In this document: positions 24,635-32,990 of the stretch, one piece after another
How positions within the stretch are numbered: the stretch's first letter is position 1
Layout of the letters: each line of letters starts with the position of its first letter
Source of the DNA: Roseomonas sp.
GTDB lineage: Bacteria; Pseudomonadota; Alphaproteobacteria; Acetobacterales; Acetobacteraceae
Length of the DNA stretch: 45,253 bases
NCBI GenBank assembly: GCA_020249265.1
Contig: JADCGA010000035.1
Location: 1 to 45,253, forward strand
Direction of reading: 5' to 3'
Notes under the pieces: generated by a model
What the model was told of the DNA's origin: nothing
Databases searched by the model: none
What the model saw: the letters and a program-made list of their open reading frames with translations, nothing else
Position numbers and translations under genes: made by a program

Positions 24635-25488
24635 AAATCTCGGAAGCGGCCCCGGCCAAGGTCAATCTTTTCCTGCATGTCACGGGGCGCCGGGCGGATG
24701 GGTATCATCTGCTGGATAGCCTGGTTGTCTTCGCCGGCATGGGCGATGCGGTGAGCGCCTGTTCGGGGGAGATATTGTCCCTTGCCATTGAAGGCGCGGA
24801 AAGCAGGGCGCTGGCGGCGGAACCTGACAACCTGGTGCTGCGCGCGGCGCGCGCCCTGGCGGAGGCCGCCGGGCTTGAAGGCCATGCGCTGCTGCATCTG
24901 CTGAAGCGCCTGCCGGTCGCGAGCGGCATCGGCGGCGGCAGCGCCGATGCGGCGGCCAGCCTGCGCGCGCTGAACCGGCTTTGGGGCCTGGGTTGGGGGG
25001 AAGCTCGGCTGGCGGCCTTGGGTGCCAAGCTTGGCGCTGACGTGCCGGTATGTGTGGGTTCTCGCCCCGCCCGGATGGAAGGCGTTGGGGAGGTGCTGAG
25101 CGCCGCGCCCAGCCTGCCGCGCTTTGGGCTTTTGCTCGCGAATCCGCGTGAGGCTTTGGCGACGCCGGCAGTGTTTCGCGCGCGCCAGGGCGGGTTTTCG
25201 CCGCGGGCTGAATTGCCCGAAGCCTGGGGAAATGCGGCTGCCATGGCCGCGGATCTGGCTCGTTTGGGGAATGATTTGCAGGCACCCGCGATCAGCCTTT
25301 GCCCCGCGATTGCTGAGGTTTTGGCAGCCATCTCGGCAAGCCCCGGCTGCCTTTTGGCGCGCATGAGTGGCTCAGGTGCGACCTGCTTTGGCATCTTCCC
25401 CAATGTGGCTTCAGCGGCTTCAGCAGCAGCGGCGCTGCCGCCTGCCTGGTGGTGTTGGGGAGGGGGGCTTCACGGCGCGGCCCTTTGA
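24631..25488 (+). CDS. ispE: 4-diphosphocytidyl-2-C-methyl-D-erythritol kinase
   Basis: IspE phosphorylates CDP-methylerythritol in the non-mevalonate isoprenoid pathway. The family N-terminus (EAAPAKVNLFLHVTGRRADG, with the substrate-binding Lys) is encoded from 24631, and the GHMP-kinase ATP loop LPVASGIGGGSADAAASL and the C-terminal ARMSGSGATCFGIF are intact. No ATG, GTG or TTG lies between the upstream in-frame stop (24562) and this N-terminus; the first canonical start (ATG 24739) would delete 36 conserved residues. The start is therefore probably CTG at 24631, overlapping the TPR gene stop (CTGA), with GGAG 8 nt upstream. This gives 285 residues; E. coli IspE has 283. Confidence 0.9.
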   Translation: MKISEAAPAKVNLFLHVTGRRADGYHLLDSLVVFAGMGDAVSACSGEILSLAIEGAESRALAAEPDNLVLRAARALAEAAGLEGHALLHLLKRLPVASGIGGGSADAAASLRALNRLWGLGWGEARLAALGAKLGADVPVCVGSRPARMEGVGEVLSAAPSLPRFGLLLANPREALATPAVFRARQGGFSPRAELPEAWGNAAAMAADLARLGNDLQAPAISLCPAIAEVLAAISASPGCLLARMSGSGATCFGIFPNVASAASAAAALPPAWWCWGGGLHGAAL

Positions 25489-25552
25489 GGGCTATTACGC
25501 GGCGTCCATCGCGTTCAAGCGCGATGGCGACATACTAAAAAAGTGTTTGGTC

Positions 25553-25596
25553 GCATTTTCCGAGTCGCCAAGTGTCGCCACTTGGCTCGAAAATGC
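25553..25596 (+). terminator. Long imperfect hairpin after ispE, before tRNA-Gln
   Basis: The inverted repeat has nested stems GCATTTT/AAAATGC, CGAG/CTCG and CCAAGTG/CACTTGG around loop TCGC, with small bulges on the 5' side. It ends 6 nt before the tRNA. It lacks a classic U-run, so it may be a terminator for ispE that reads into A/T-rich stem ends, or a processing signal for the tRNA. Transcriptional role is inferred only. Confidence 0.4.
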
Positions 25597-25602
25597 TCCG
25601 GC

Positions 25603-25677
25603 TGGGGCGTCGCCAAGCGGTAAGGCAGCGGTTTTTGGTACCGCCATTCCCAGGTTCGAATCCTGGCGCCCCAACCA
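25603..25677 (+). tRNA. tRNA-Gln (anticodon TTG)
   Basis: The cloverleaf can be drawn by eye. The acceptor stem TGGGGCG pairs with CGCCCCA (25667-25673), followed by A and an encoded CCA at 25675-25677. The D-arm region is CGCCAAGCGGTAAGGC, the anticodon arm GCGGT-TTTTGGT-ACCGC gives anticodon TTG, and the T-arm is CCAGG-TTCGAAT-CCTGG. Anticodon TTG reads CAA and, by wobble, CAG. No duplicated tRNA end was found nearby, so it does not appear to be used as an attachment site here. Confidence 0.97.
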
Positions 25678-25759
25678 TTTCCTCACAAGCCCAAGAAACA
25701 GCCCGCACCGCGCAGCCCGGGATTTCACCCCCGGCCCGCTTTGCGTTACACCCGCCCCC

Positions 25760-26188
25760 ATGAACGCGAAGACCCGATATGACCCCGCCGCCGATGGCTG
25801 GACCGATTTCGTCTGGCATGAGGATGGCTTCCCCGCTTTGGTTGGCCCCTTCTGGCAGAAAACCGTGGATGGGCGGCGCCTGCATGGGCTGCTGGTGGAA
25901 GAAAAGCACAGCAATATCCACGGCATTGTCCATGGCGGCATGATCTCCACCTTTCTGGATCAGACGCTTGGCCATACCGTTTGGGAAGCCGCAGATCGCG
26001 GGCCGAATGTCACCGTGCAACTGAATGTGCACTTCATCTCCGGCGCCAGGCAGGGGGATTTCCTGGTGGCAGAAGGCGAAGTGATGCGCGTGACACGTTC
26101 GATCGTGTTTGTGCGCGGTCGGCTGACCGCAGGCGACAAGCTGATCGCCCATGCGGATGGGGTCTGGAAACGGTTGGGGGCGGGGTAG
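25760..26188 (+). CDS. PaaI-family hotdog thioesterase
   Basis: The 142-residue protein has the hotdog fold signature of PaaI-like acyl-CoA thioesterases: NIHGIVHGGMISTFLDQTLG with the HGG motif and the downstream acidic residue, then NVTVQLNVHFISGARQGDFL and ARSIVFVRG-like strands (TRSIVFVRGRLTAGDKLIA). Such enzymes hydrolyse acyl-CoA thioesters in the cytoplasm; the acyl group is unknown. The ATG at 25760 is chosen as the first in frame after the tRNA and gives a usual family length. It stands alone between the tRNA and the convergent moeA. Confidence 0.87.
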   Translation: MNAKTRYDPAADGWTDFVWHEDGFPALVGPFWQKTVDGRRLHGLLVEEKHSNIHGIVHGGMISTFLDQTLGHTVWEAADRGPNVTVQLNVHFISGARQGDFLVAEGEVMRVTRSIVFVRGRLTAGDKLIAHADGVWKRLGAG

Positions 26189-26390
26189 GTTGACAGTGAC
26201 GGTCTTGGCATGATCTGGATGACCGCACCAAGGCGCAATCGGCCATATAATCAACCTATCGAAACAAATTCCGGGAATGCCTGTCGGGCTGTGGACAGGT
26301 CTCACCTGGCTTGAAAAAGCCCATCGCTTCCTGGGGCAGGCACCGGATCATGCAAAATGGGTCGAGCCGCCGGCCACAGAAAAATACCCC

Positions 26391-27641
26391 TCAAAACACC
26401 GCCCCAAATGGAAGCACCGCCACCAAATCCCCCGGCGCCACCGCCGTGATATCTTCCGCCAATTCCGCAAAAGCATCCGATTGCGTTAGCGATGTCAGCA
26501 ACCCCGCCCCTTCGCGGGCGAATTTCCGAGCGCGCGGCAGGCCGCCCGTGGCATGCAGGCTGACGCGCACATATTCGCGCCGACCGGCTTTCTTGCGGTA
26601 GCTGAAATCCGCCTCCGCCACGAAGCGCGGCAGCACTTCCGGCAAGGCGCCGGCAAGCCGCAGCACCAAGGGCCGCGCCAGATGCAGGAAGGTGACTACG
26701 GCGGCCACGGGATTGCCCGGCAGGCCCAAAACCGGCGTGCCGCCCACCAGCCCCATCGCCGCGGGCCGCCCCGGCTTCACCGCCAGCCGCCAAAACACCA
26801 GCCGCCCGCCCGCTTCTATGGCGGCGCGCACATGGTCTTCCTCGCCTGTCGAAACGCCTCCGCTGGTCAGCAGCAAATCATGGCTGGCGGCAGCCTCTCG
26901 CAAGGCGGCTTCGGTGGCGGCGCGGTTATCGGGCAGGATGCCAAGATCATGCGCTTCCACGGGCAGCGCCGCCAGCAGCGCCAGCAGCGTGAAGCGGTTG
27001 CTGTCATAGCTCTGCGCCGGGCCAAGCGGCCCGCCAGGGCTCGCCAATTCATCGCCGGTCGAAAACACGCCAACCTTCAGCCTGGGCCGCACCGCAAGCC
27101 GCGCCTGACCCAAGGCCGCTGCCAAGCCAATCTCCGCAGGGCCGAGCCTTCTGCCCTCAGGCAGCGCCAAAGCGCCAGCGGCGATATCCTCCCCCGCCGG
27201 GCGGGCATTGGCCCCAAGTTTAAGGCCGGGGGGGATGAAAATCGCCGCACCATCGCGGCGCACATCTTCCTGCATCACGGCGGTATCAGCGCCGGGGGGC
27301 ATGGGGGCGCCGGTGAAAACGCGCATCGCCTCACCGCCGGCCAAACCGCTTGAAGCGGTTTGCCCAGCGGCTATGCGGCCAACCTCGCGGAAGGTGGTTT
27401 CACCCCCCGGCGCCAAATCAGCATGGCGAAAGGCCCAGCCATCCACGGCAGCGTTGAAGAAGGGCGGCAGGGGCAAGGGCGCCAGCAGCGGTGCCGCCAG
27501 CACGCGCCCGCGTGCTTTGGCCAGGGGCACCATTTCCTCACCAGTCGCGGGCGGGATGCGTGCCAGGATCAGGGCCTGGGCTTCCTCCACCGCCATCAGC
27601 GCGCCGCCAAAGGCGAAGCAATCATCCGAAAGCTGCGCCAT
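26391..27641 (-). CDS. moeA: Molybdopterin molybdenumtransferase MoeA
   Basis: MoeA inserts molybdate into adenylated molybdopterin to form the molybdenum cofactor. The 416-residue protein shows the family landmarks PFFNAAVDGWAFR, FTGAPMPPGADTAVMQED, GVFSTGDEL, SYDSNRFTLLALL, LLTSGGVSTGEEDHV, VKPGRPAAMG and VLGLPGNPVAAV. It is the last gene of the formate dehydrogenase operon on this strand; its ATG overlaps the mobB stop by one base (TAATG), indicating coupled translation. Its product is needed for the Mo-bis-MGD centre of the adjacent Fdh3A. Confidence 0.96.
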   Translation of the reverse strand: MAQLSDDCFAFGGALMAVEEAQALILARIPPATGEEMVPLAKARGRVLAAPLLAPLPLPPFFNAAVDGWAFRHADLAPGGETTFREVGRIAAGQTASSGLAGGEAMRVFTGAPMPPGADTAVMQEDVRRDGAAIFIPPGLKLGANARPAGEDIAAGALALPEGRRLGPAEIGLAAALGQARLAVRPRLKVGVFSTGDELASPGGPLGPAQSYDSNRFTLLALLAALPVEAHDLGILPDNRAATEAALREAAASHDLLLTSGGVSTGEEDHVRAAIEAGGRLVFWRLAVKPGRPAAMGLVGGTPVLGLPGNPVAAVVTFLHLARPLVLRLAGALPEVLPRFVAEADFSYRKKAGRREYVRVSLHATGGLPRARKFAREGAGLLTSLTQSDAFAELAEDITAVAPGDLVAVLPFGAVF

Positions 27642-28159
27642 TACCCCTCCGTCCAGGGAATGTCTTTGATCGGGCGCGCATGGGCCAGCACCAGATCAGC
27701 AATGGCTTCCACCTCATCCAACCCGGCGCGGGGCAGATCATAGGGGGGCAGCGTATCCGATGCCACGGCGACAATGCCGGGCATATCGGGGTGCATCCAG
27801 GGCTTGGCATTGGCAGCGCGATGCACTTCAAGCTTCGGATGCGCGTCGCGCTTGAAGCCCTCCACGATCACCAGATCAACCGGGTCCATCCGCGCGATCA
27901 ATTCCGGCAGGCGGGGTTCGGCAGCACTGCGGAGTTCCGTCATCAGCGCCCAACGCGCACCGGATGCCACCATCACCTGCTGCGCGCCGGCCTGCCGGTG
28001 CTGCCAGGAATCCTTCCCCGGCACATCCACATCAAAGCGATGATGCGCATGCTTCAGCGTAGAAACACCAATCCCCCGCCCGTTAAGGCAGGGGATCAGT
28101 TTCACCATCAAGGTGGTTTTGCCGGCCCCGCTCCAGCCGGCGAGGCCGATCACGCGCAT
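27641..28159 (-). CDS. mobB: Molybdopterin-guanine dinucleotide biosynthesis adapter MobB
   Basis: The 172-residue P-loop GTPase begins MRVIGLAGWSGAGKTTLMVK (Walker A GWSGAGKTT) and contains KHAHHRFDVDVPGKDSWQHR and DLVIVEGFKRDAHPKLEVHR, all typical of MobB. MobB assists MobA in adding GMP to molybdopterin to give MGD, the form used by formate dehydrogenases. It lies 9 nt after fdh3C and overlaps moeA, so it is co-expressed with the enzyme it serves. mobA lies separately at 39808. Confidence 0.95.
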   Translation of the reverse strand: MRVIGLAGWSGAGKTTLMVKLIPCLNGRGIGVSTLKHAHHRFDVDVPGKDSWQHRQAGAQQVMVASGARWALMTELRSAAEPRLPELIARMDPVDLVIVEGFKRDAHPKLEVHRAANAKPWMHPDMPGIVAVASDTLPPYDLPRAGLDEVEAIADLVLAHARPIKDIPWTEG

Positions 28160-28168
28160 GGGTTAAAG

Positions 28169-29158
28169 TCAGTCCGCGCCCGATGCCTTGGCGCCGGGCG
28201 GCGGTGAGGCCGTGCGGCCCTTGGCCAATTCTTCCTGCACCCAAAGCCCGTGATGCTGCTTGGCCCAGTTCAGATCAACCTGACCCGTGCCCATGGCATC
28301 AAAAGCGCCATCCATACCGATGGAACCGATATAGATATGCGCCAGCATCGCCGCGATCATCAGCACGGAAAGCAGGCTATGGATGATGTGGCTCAGCTGC
28401 ATGCCAGCGACATCAGTGAAGAAGAAGGGGAAAACCAGCAGATAGCCGGAAACCGCGACCACCGCGCCACCCAGCACCGTGATCCAGAACACCATCTTCT
28501 GCCCGCCATTGAAGCGACCGGATTCTGGATGCTCATTCCCAATCAGCCCGCCACCCGCCTTGAACCAGGCGATGTCGCGCGCATTCGGAATGTTATCCTT
28601 CAGCCAGATCAGCAGCATGATCACCAGGCCCAGCGTGAAGGGGAAGGCCAGGAAGTTATGGGCGTATTTGCCCCATTGGCTGATGGCGGTGAAAGCCTCA
28701 GGCCCCACAATCGGCAGCAGGATATGCCGACCGAAGGTCAGGTTCAGGCCAGACAGCGCCAGAATGATGAAGGTAGAAGCCACCATCCAGTGATTGCCGC
28801 GTTCCAACACATTGAAGCGCAGAATGGTGCGCCCTGAACGACCACCCTCGATCGGGATGCGCCCCTTGGTCAGGCGGAACACCGTCAGGATCGCCAGCAT
28901 GCCAAGCACGGCAATGCCGCCCACCCAGGCGAGCGTATAATTATGGAAGTCGCGCCATTCGCGCCCGACAGGCTGAATGAGCGTCGCGGCCCGATCATCC
29001 GGAATGGTAATGCGGCCCTGGATTTGGTTGCCGCGCAGCAGCGCCTGCACTTCCATTTCTTCCGCCATGGAAGGCGCGCGCGGCGCCGTTTGCGCCATTG
29101 CGGGTGCCGCCGCGCCGATCAACAGCGCGGCGAGCAGGCCAAGGATGCGGAGTTTCAT
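28169..29158 (-). CDS. fdh3C: Formate dehydrogenase gamma subunit, cytochrome b556 type
   Basis: This membrane subunit takes electrons from the iron-sulfur subunit via b hemes and reduces quinone. The 329-residue protein carries a cleavable signal (LGLLAALLIGAAAPAMAQ) and then at least four transmembrane helices: WVGGIAVLGMLAILTVF, MVASTFIILALSGLNL, FLAFPFTLGLVIMLLIWL and WITVLGGAVVAVSGYLLVF, with a further one at HSLLSVLMIAAMLAHIYIG. Histidines in RGNHWM, KYAHNF, SHIIHS and AHIYIG are heme-ligand candidates. The ATG at 29158 is chosen for the signal peptide and the GGGCGGAC ribosome binding site. It follows fdh3B by 14 nt. Confidence 0.92.
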   Translation of the reverse strand: MKLRILGLLAALLIGAAAPAMAQTAPRAPSMAEEMEVQALLRGNQIQGRITIPDDRAATLIQPVGREWRDFHNYTLAWVGGIAVLGMLAILTVFRLTKGRIPIEGGRSGRTILRFNVLERGNHWMVASTFIILALSGLNLTFGRHILLPIVGPEAFTAISQWGKYAHNFLAFPFTLGLVIMLLIWLKDNIPNARDIAWFKAGGGLIGNEHPESGRFNGGQKMVFWITVLGGAVVAVSGYLLVFPFFFTDVAGMQLSHIIHSLLSVLMIAAMLAHIYIGSIGMDGAFDAMGTGQVDLNWAKQHHGLWVQEELAKGRTASPPPGAKASGAD

Positions 29159-29172
29159 GTTCCGTCCGCCCT

Positions 29173-29769
29173 TCAGATCGCGACCGTTTCGCGATAGGCG
29201 GTGCGCCAACCCCAGGCGCCCGTGCCATAGCCGCGGCGCTGCACGCGTTCACGGTAGATGGACGCAATGATCTGCCCATCACCCGCAAGCAACGCCTTGG
29301 TGGAGCACATCTCAGCGCAAAGCGGCAGCTTGCCTTCAGCCAGACGGTTCGACCCGTATTGGATATATTCCGCCTGGGTATTATCCGCCTGTGGGCCGCC
29401 GGCGCAGAAGGTGCACTTATCCATCTTGCCGCGAGAGCCGAAATTGCCCAGGCGCGGATATTGCGGCGCGCCAAAGGGGCAGGCGTAGAAGCAATAACCG
29501 CAGCCGATGCAAAGGTCCTTGTCATGCAGCACCACAGCATCGGCCGTGGTGTAGAAGCAGGAAACCGGGCAGACAGCAGCGCAGGGCGCATCCGTGCAAT
29601 GCATGCAGGCCATGGAGATGGAACGCTCCCCCGGCTTGCCGTCATTGATCGTCACCACGCGGCGACGATTAATGCCCCAAGGCACTTCATGTTCGTTTTT
29701 GCACGCCGTGACGCAGGCATTGCATTCGATGCAGCGTTCCGCGTCCAACAGGAATTTCATGCGGGCCAT
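29173..29769 (-). CDS. fdh3B: Formate dehydrogenase FDH3 beta (iron-sulfur) subunit
   Basis: This 198-residue ferredoxin-like subunit wires the molybdenum subunit to the cytochrome. Four cysteine clusters are visible: CIECNACVTACKNE near residue 13, CMHCTDAPCAAVCPVSCF, CIGCGYCFYACPFGAPQ, and CTFCAGG with a following CAEMC, enough for four [4Fe-4S] clusters. Sequence and length match the FDH3-type beta subunit described in methylotrophic alphaproteobacteria. It has no signal peptide and would be carried out with the TAT-exported alpha subunit. It lies 15 nt after fdh3A. Confidence 0.94.
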   Translation of the reverse strand: MARMKFLLDAERCIECNACVTACKNEHEVPWGINRRRVVTINDGKPGERSISMACMHCTDAPCAAVCPVSCFYTTADAVVLHDKDLCIGCGYCFYACPFGAPQYPRLGNFGSRGKMDKCTFCAGGPQADNTQAEYIQYGSNRLAEGKLPLCAEMCSTKALLAGDGQIIASIYRERVQRRGYGTGAWGWRTAYRETVAI

Positions 29770-29784
29770 GTTTCTGGTCCTCCC

Positions 29785-32712
29785 TTATGCCGCGCGGATC
29801 TGACAAAGCGTGACCTTGGTTTCCTGCATGAAGGTCACCGGGTCATAGCCATAGGTGGTTACTGCATTGACGCTTTCGCCAAGCACGATGGGGTCTGTGC
29901 CTGACGGATATTTGCGCCTTTGGTCTTCCTGCATGAACCAGCCGGCGAAGTGGAAGGGCATCCAGGCCACACCGGTCCCGACGCGTTCCGTCACCAAAGC
30001 CTTCATGCGGGTTGATTTGCCGGCGGGCATTTCAGGGCCCGTCACCAATACCCAGGCACCGTCCTGGATATTGCGTGCGGCAGCGTCGCGGGGATTGATT
30101 TCCACGAACATGTCCTGCTGTATTTCCGCGAGCCATTTATTGGACCGCGTTTCTTCCCCGCCGCCTTCATATTCAACCAGGCGCCCGGAAGTCAGGATGA
30201 TCGGGAAATTCGGCGCCACCTGATGCGAACGGTTCTGCACCGTCTGCCCCAGATGCGGCAGACGGAAGCCGCGCCGATCTGGCAGCGTCGGATATTGCGC
30301 GATCAAATCCGTGCGCGGCGTGTAAATCGGTTCACGATGCACCGGCACGGGATCGGGCAGGTTCCAAGCCACCGCACGCGCCTTGGCGTTGCCGTAGGCC
30401 ATCACGCCGTGATCCATGGTGATGCGAATAATACCCATGGAAAGATCAGTCGCCCAGGAAGCGGTACCACCCTGACGCGCGAGCGATGCGCGTTCGGCTT
30501 CGGTAAATTCCGCATCCCAGCCAAGGCGCTGCATCACCGCCGTGGTGAATTCCGGATAGCCATCGGTGATTTCCGAGCCTTTGGAATAGGACCCTTCGGC
30601 GAGCAGCGTCACGCCATTGCGCTCCACGCCGAAGCGCGCGCGGAAAGTGCCGCCGCCTTCCTTCACATGCAGGTTGGTGTTGTAGAGGATATGTGTGCCC
30701 GGATGGCGCATTTCCGGCGTGCCCCAGCAGGGCCAAGGCAAGCCGTAGAAATCGCCCTTGATTTCGGCCGGCGCATCCGCCTTGGCGCGCAAGGTCACCA
30801 GATCGAACTTGTCCTGATGCGCCATATGCGCCTTCAAGCGTTCCGGCGATTGGCCCGTATAGCCCGTGCTGATCGCGCCGCGATTGATTTCGCGCAGCAC
30901 GCTCTCGGCCACGGGTTCCTGACCCTTCACTTCGATGTTCTTGAACATATCTGCCTGGAAGCGGATCGGCATATTGCGCTTCTCAGCCGCCCGGTCCAAG
31001 GCGCCGGTGAGGCGATACATCACCTCATAATCATTCTTGCTCTCGAAAATCGGCTTCACCACCTGATCGCCCCATTGCACGGAACGATTGGAAGCGGTGC
31101 GGCTGCCCGCGCATTCAAACTGCGTGCAGATCGGCAGCAGAAAAGTGTTGTCGCGCCGGTTCGCGAGGACCGCGAAGGTTGTCGGGTGCGGATCGGCCAC
31201 CACCAGCAGATCAAGCGCTTCGAGGCCTTTCACAGCCTCCGGCATGCGCGTGACGGTATTGCCGCCATGGCCGAACACCACCATGGCCTTGAAATTATCA
31301 CGCTGCTGCACCTGATCCCTGGGTAGCGTCACCGCATCGAAATAGCGTGTGGTGGGGATGCCAGGCGTGCCCATAATGGCCGGGCTATCAAACCGCGCCA
31401 CCATGGATTCATAAGGCACGTTCCACACGCGTGACCAATGCCGCCATGCGTTCTCATCCAGCCCGTAATAAGCCGGCAGCGTCGTGACATCGAGCCCGAA
31501 ATCCGTCGCCCCCTGCACATTGCAATGGCCGCGGAAGATATTGGCCCCCGTGCCTTCCGAACCGACATTGCCGGTGGCCAAAAGCAGGATGGAGAAGGCG
31601 CGCACATTGGCGGTACCGACGGTTTTCTGAGTCGCACCCATGCACCAGATCAGCGTGGCGGGCTTTTGCGTCGCGAACATTTCCGCGACCTTCTTCAACT
31701 GCGCGCCCGGCACGCCGGAAACGCGCTCGACCTCGGCCGGGTTCCACTTGGCGCATTCGGCGCGGATTTCATCCATGCCATGCACGCGCTGGCGGATGAA
31801 TTCCTTGTCTTCCCAGCCATTGGCGAAGATGTGGTGCAGCATGCCCCACATCACCGGGATATCGGTGCCCGGGCGAATGCGCACAAATTCATTCGCATGG
31901 GCTGCGGTGCGGGTGAAGCGCGGGTCAATCACAATCAGATTGGCGCGGTTCTGTTCCTTGCCGGACAGCACATGTTGCAGGCTGACCGGATGCGCTTCCG
32001 CCGGATTGCCGCCCATGATGATCATGGTTTTGGAATTGCGGATGTCGTTATAGGAATTGGTCTGCGCGCCATAACCCCAGGTATTGGCAACACCCGCAAC
32101 GGTGGTGGAATGGCAAATGCGCGCCTGGTGATCGACGTTATTCGTGCCCCAGAAGGCCGCGAATTTGCGGAACAGATAGGCCCCTTCATTGGAAAATTTG
32201 GCGCTGCCCAGCCAGAAGGTGGCATCGGCGCCGCTTTTCTGCCGGGTTTCCATCAGCTTGTCGGCGATTTCGGTGATGGCATTGTCCCAAGACATGCGCT
32301 GCCATTGGCCATTCACCAGCTTCATCGGGTATTTGATGCGCCGATCACCATGCACCAATTCGCGCACCGCAGCGCCCTTGGCGCAATGCGTGCCGCGATT
32401 GATCGGCGATTCCCAAGCGGGTTCCTGCCCGACCCAAACGCCATTCTGCACTTCCGCAATCACGGTGCAGCCGACGGAACAATGGGTGCAGATATTCTTC
32501 ACACGCTGCACGGGCTTCGTGTGATCCACCGGCCCCGCTTCGGCGGGGCGCATGGTGGAAAGCGGAATGGCGCCAAGTGCCGCTAGCCCTGCCCCACCAA
32601 GCCCAGCCTGGCGCAAAAAGGCGCGGCGATCGAGCCCGCCAGCGGAAAGCCCCTGATAGGCGGAAGCAAGGCGCTGCTTGGCAGCCTTGCCATCGGTGCG
32701 TTTGATCAGCAT
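29785..32712 (-). CDS. fdh3A: Formate dehydrogenase FDH3 alpha (catalytic) subunit
   Basis: This is the molybdenum-bis-MGD subunit that oxidises formate to CO2, probably in the periplasm. The 975-residue protein has a twin-arginine signal (DRRAFLRQAGLGG, Arg29-Arg30), a [4Fe-4S] site of Cys75, Cys78, Cys82 and Cys110, and the active-site pair Cys200-His201 in ARICHSTTVAG, so the metal ligand is cysteine and no selenocysteine decoding is needed. Further cofactor-binding segments are IIMGGNPAEAHPVSLQH and the C-terminal ILTSGRLVEYEGGGEETRSN. It lies between the small TAT protein and fdh3B in a tight operon. Confidence 0.96.
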   Translation of the reverse strand: MLIKRTDGKAAKQRLASAYQGLSAGGLDRRAFLRQAGLGGAGLAALGAIPLSTMRPAEAGPVDHTKPVQRVKNICTHCSVGCTVIAEVQNGVWVGQEPAWESPINRGTHCAKGAAVRELVHGDRRIKYPMKLVNGQWQRMSWDNAITEIADKLMETRQKSGADATFWLGSAKFSNEGAYLFRKFAAFWGTNNVDHQARICHSTTVAGVANTWGYGAQTNSYNDIRNSKTMIIMGGNPAEAHPVSLQHVLSGKEQNRANLIVIDPRFTRTAAHANEFVRIRPGTDIPVMWGMLHHIFANGWEDKEFIRQRVHGMDEIRAECAKWNPAEVERVSGVPGAQLKKVAEMFATQKPATLIWCMGATQKTVGTANVRAFSILLLATGNVGSEGTGANIFRGHCNVQGATDFGLDVTTLPAYYGLDENAWRHWSRVWNVPYESMVARFDSPAIMGTPGIPTTRYFDAVTLPRDQVQQRDNFKAMVVFGHGGNTVTRMPEAVKGLEALDLLVVADPHPTTFAVLANRRDNTFLLPICTQFECAGSRTASNRSVQWGDQVVKPIFESKNDYEVMYRLTGALDRAAEKRNMPIRFQADMFKNIEVKGQEPVAESVLREINRGAISTGYTGQSPERLKAHMAHQDKFDLVTLRAKADAPAEIKGDFYGLPWPCWGTPEMRHPGTHILYNTNLHVKEGGGTFRARFGVERNGVTLLAEGSYSKGSEITDGYPEFTTAVMQRLGWDAEFTEAERASLARQGGTASWATDLSMGIIRITMDHGVMAYGNAKARAVAWNLPDPVPVHREPIYTPRTDLIAQYPTLPDRRGFRLPHLGQTVQNRSHQVAPNFPIILTSGRLVEYEGGGEETRSNKWLAEIQQDMFVEINPRDAAARNIQDGAWVLVTGPEMPAGKSTRMKALVTERVGTGVAWMPFHFAGWFMQEDQRRKYPSGTDPIVLGESVNAVTTYGYDPVTFMQETKVTLCQIRAA

Positions 32713-32726
32713 GGGTGCTTCCCTTC

Positions 32727-32966
32727 TTATGAGTCGCTGGAACGATTAGTGCGATAAAATGCCTGCACATGCGGGCTATTAGGCTGGTAGCGCGCCTTCA
32801 GGCGATCCGCCTGGTTCTCCTTGCGCGCTGTGCCAGCCGGCACGGCATCGGCGCGGAGCGGGGCGGATGCTTCCGCCGCCGTTGCAGCCACCGCCGCGCC
32901 GCCAGCAAGCCCCAGGGTCTTCAGAAAGCCGCGGCGTTGCGCGACTTGTTTTTCATTCTCACTCAT
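32727..32966 (-). CDS. Formate dehydrogenase region TAT-signal small protein
   Basis: A 79-residue protein with a twin-arginine leader (AQRRGFLKTLGLAGGAAVAA) and a short charged mature part ending RYQPNSPHVQAFYRTNRSSD. It corresponds to the small TAT-target proteins regularly found just upstream of FDH3-type catalytic genes. The function is unknown; a role as a small subunit or export partner of Fdh3A is inferred from the constant gene order. It lies 14 nt before fdh3A and 24 nt after the chaperone gene. Confidence 0.88.
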   Translation of the reverse strand: MSENEKQVAQRRGFLKTLGLAGGAAVAATAAEASAPLRADAVPAGTARKENQADRLKARYQPNSPHVQAFYRTNRSSDS

Positions 32967-32990
32967 ATTCCAACCTCCCAGAACTAAACA

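Noticed and set aside
25603-25677. tRNA-Gln as an integration site
   Set aside because: No second copy of the tRNA 3' end was found within the window and the next gene is a core-type thioesterase.
26189-26390. Possible small gene between the thioesterase and moeA (frame from 26277)
   Set aside because: The frame runs into antisense moeA sequence, lacks a ribosome binding site and has no recognisable features. The gap is most simply the convergent 3' region of both genes.
29785-32712. Selenocysteine in the formate dehydrogenase catalytic subunit
   Set aside because: The active-site codon encodes cysteine (Cys200-His201) and the frame has no internal TGA, so no selenocysteine insertion is needed.
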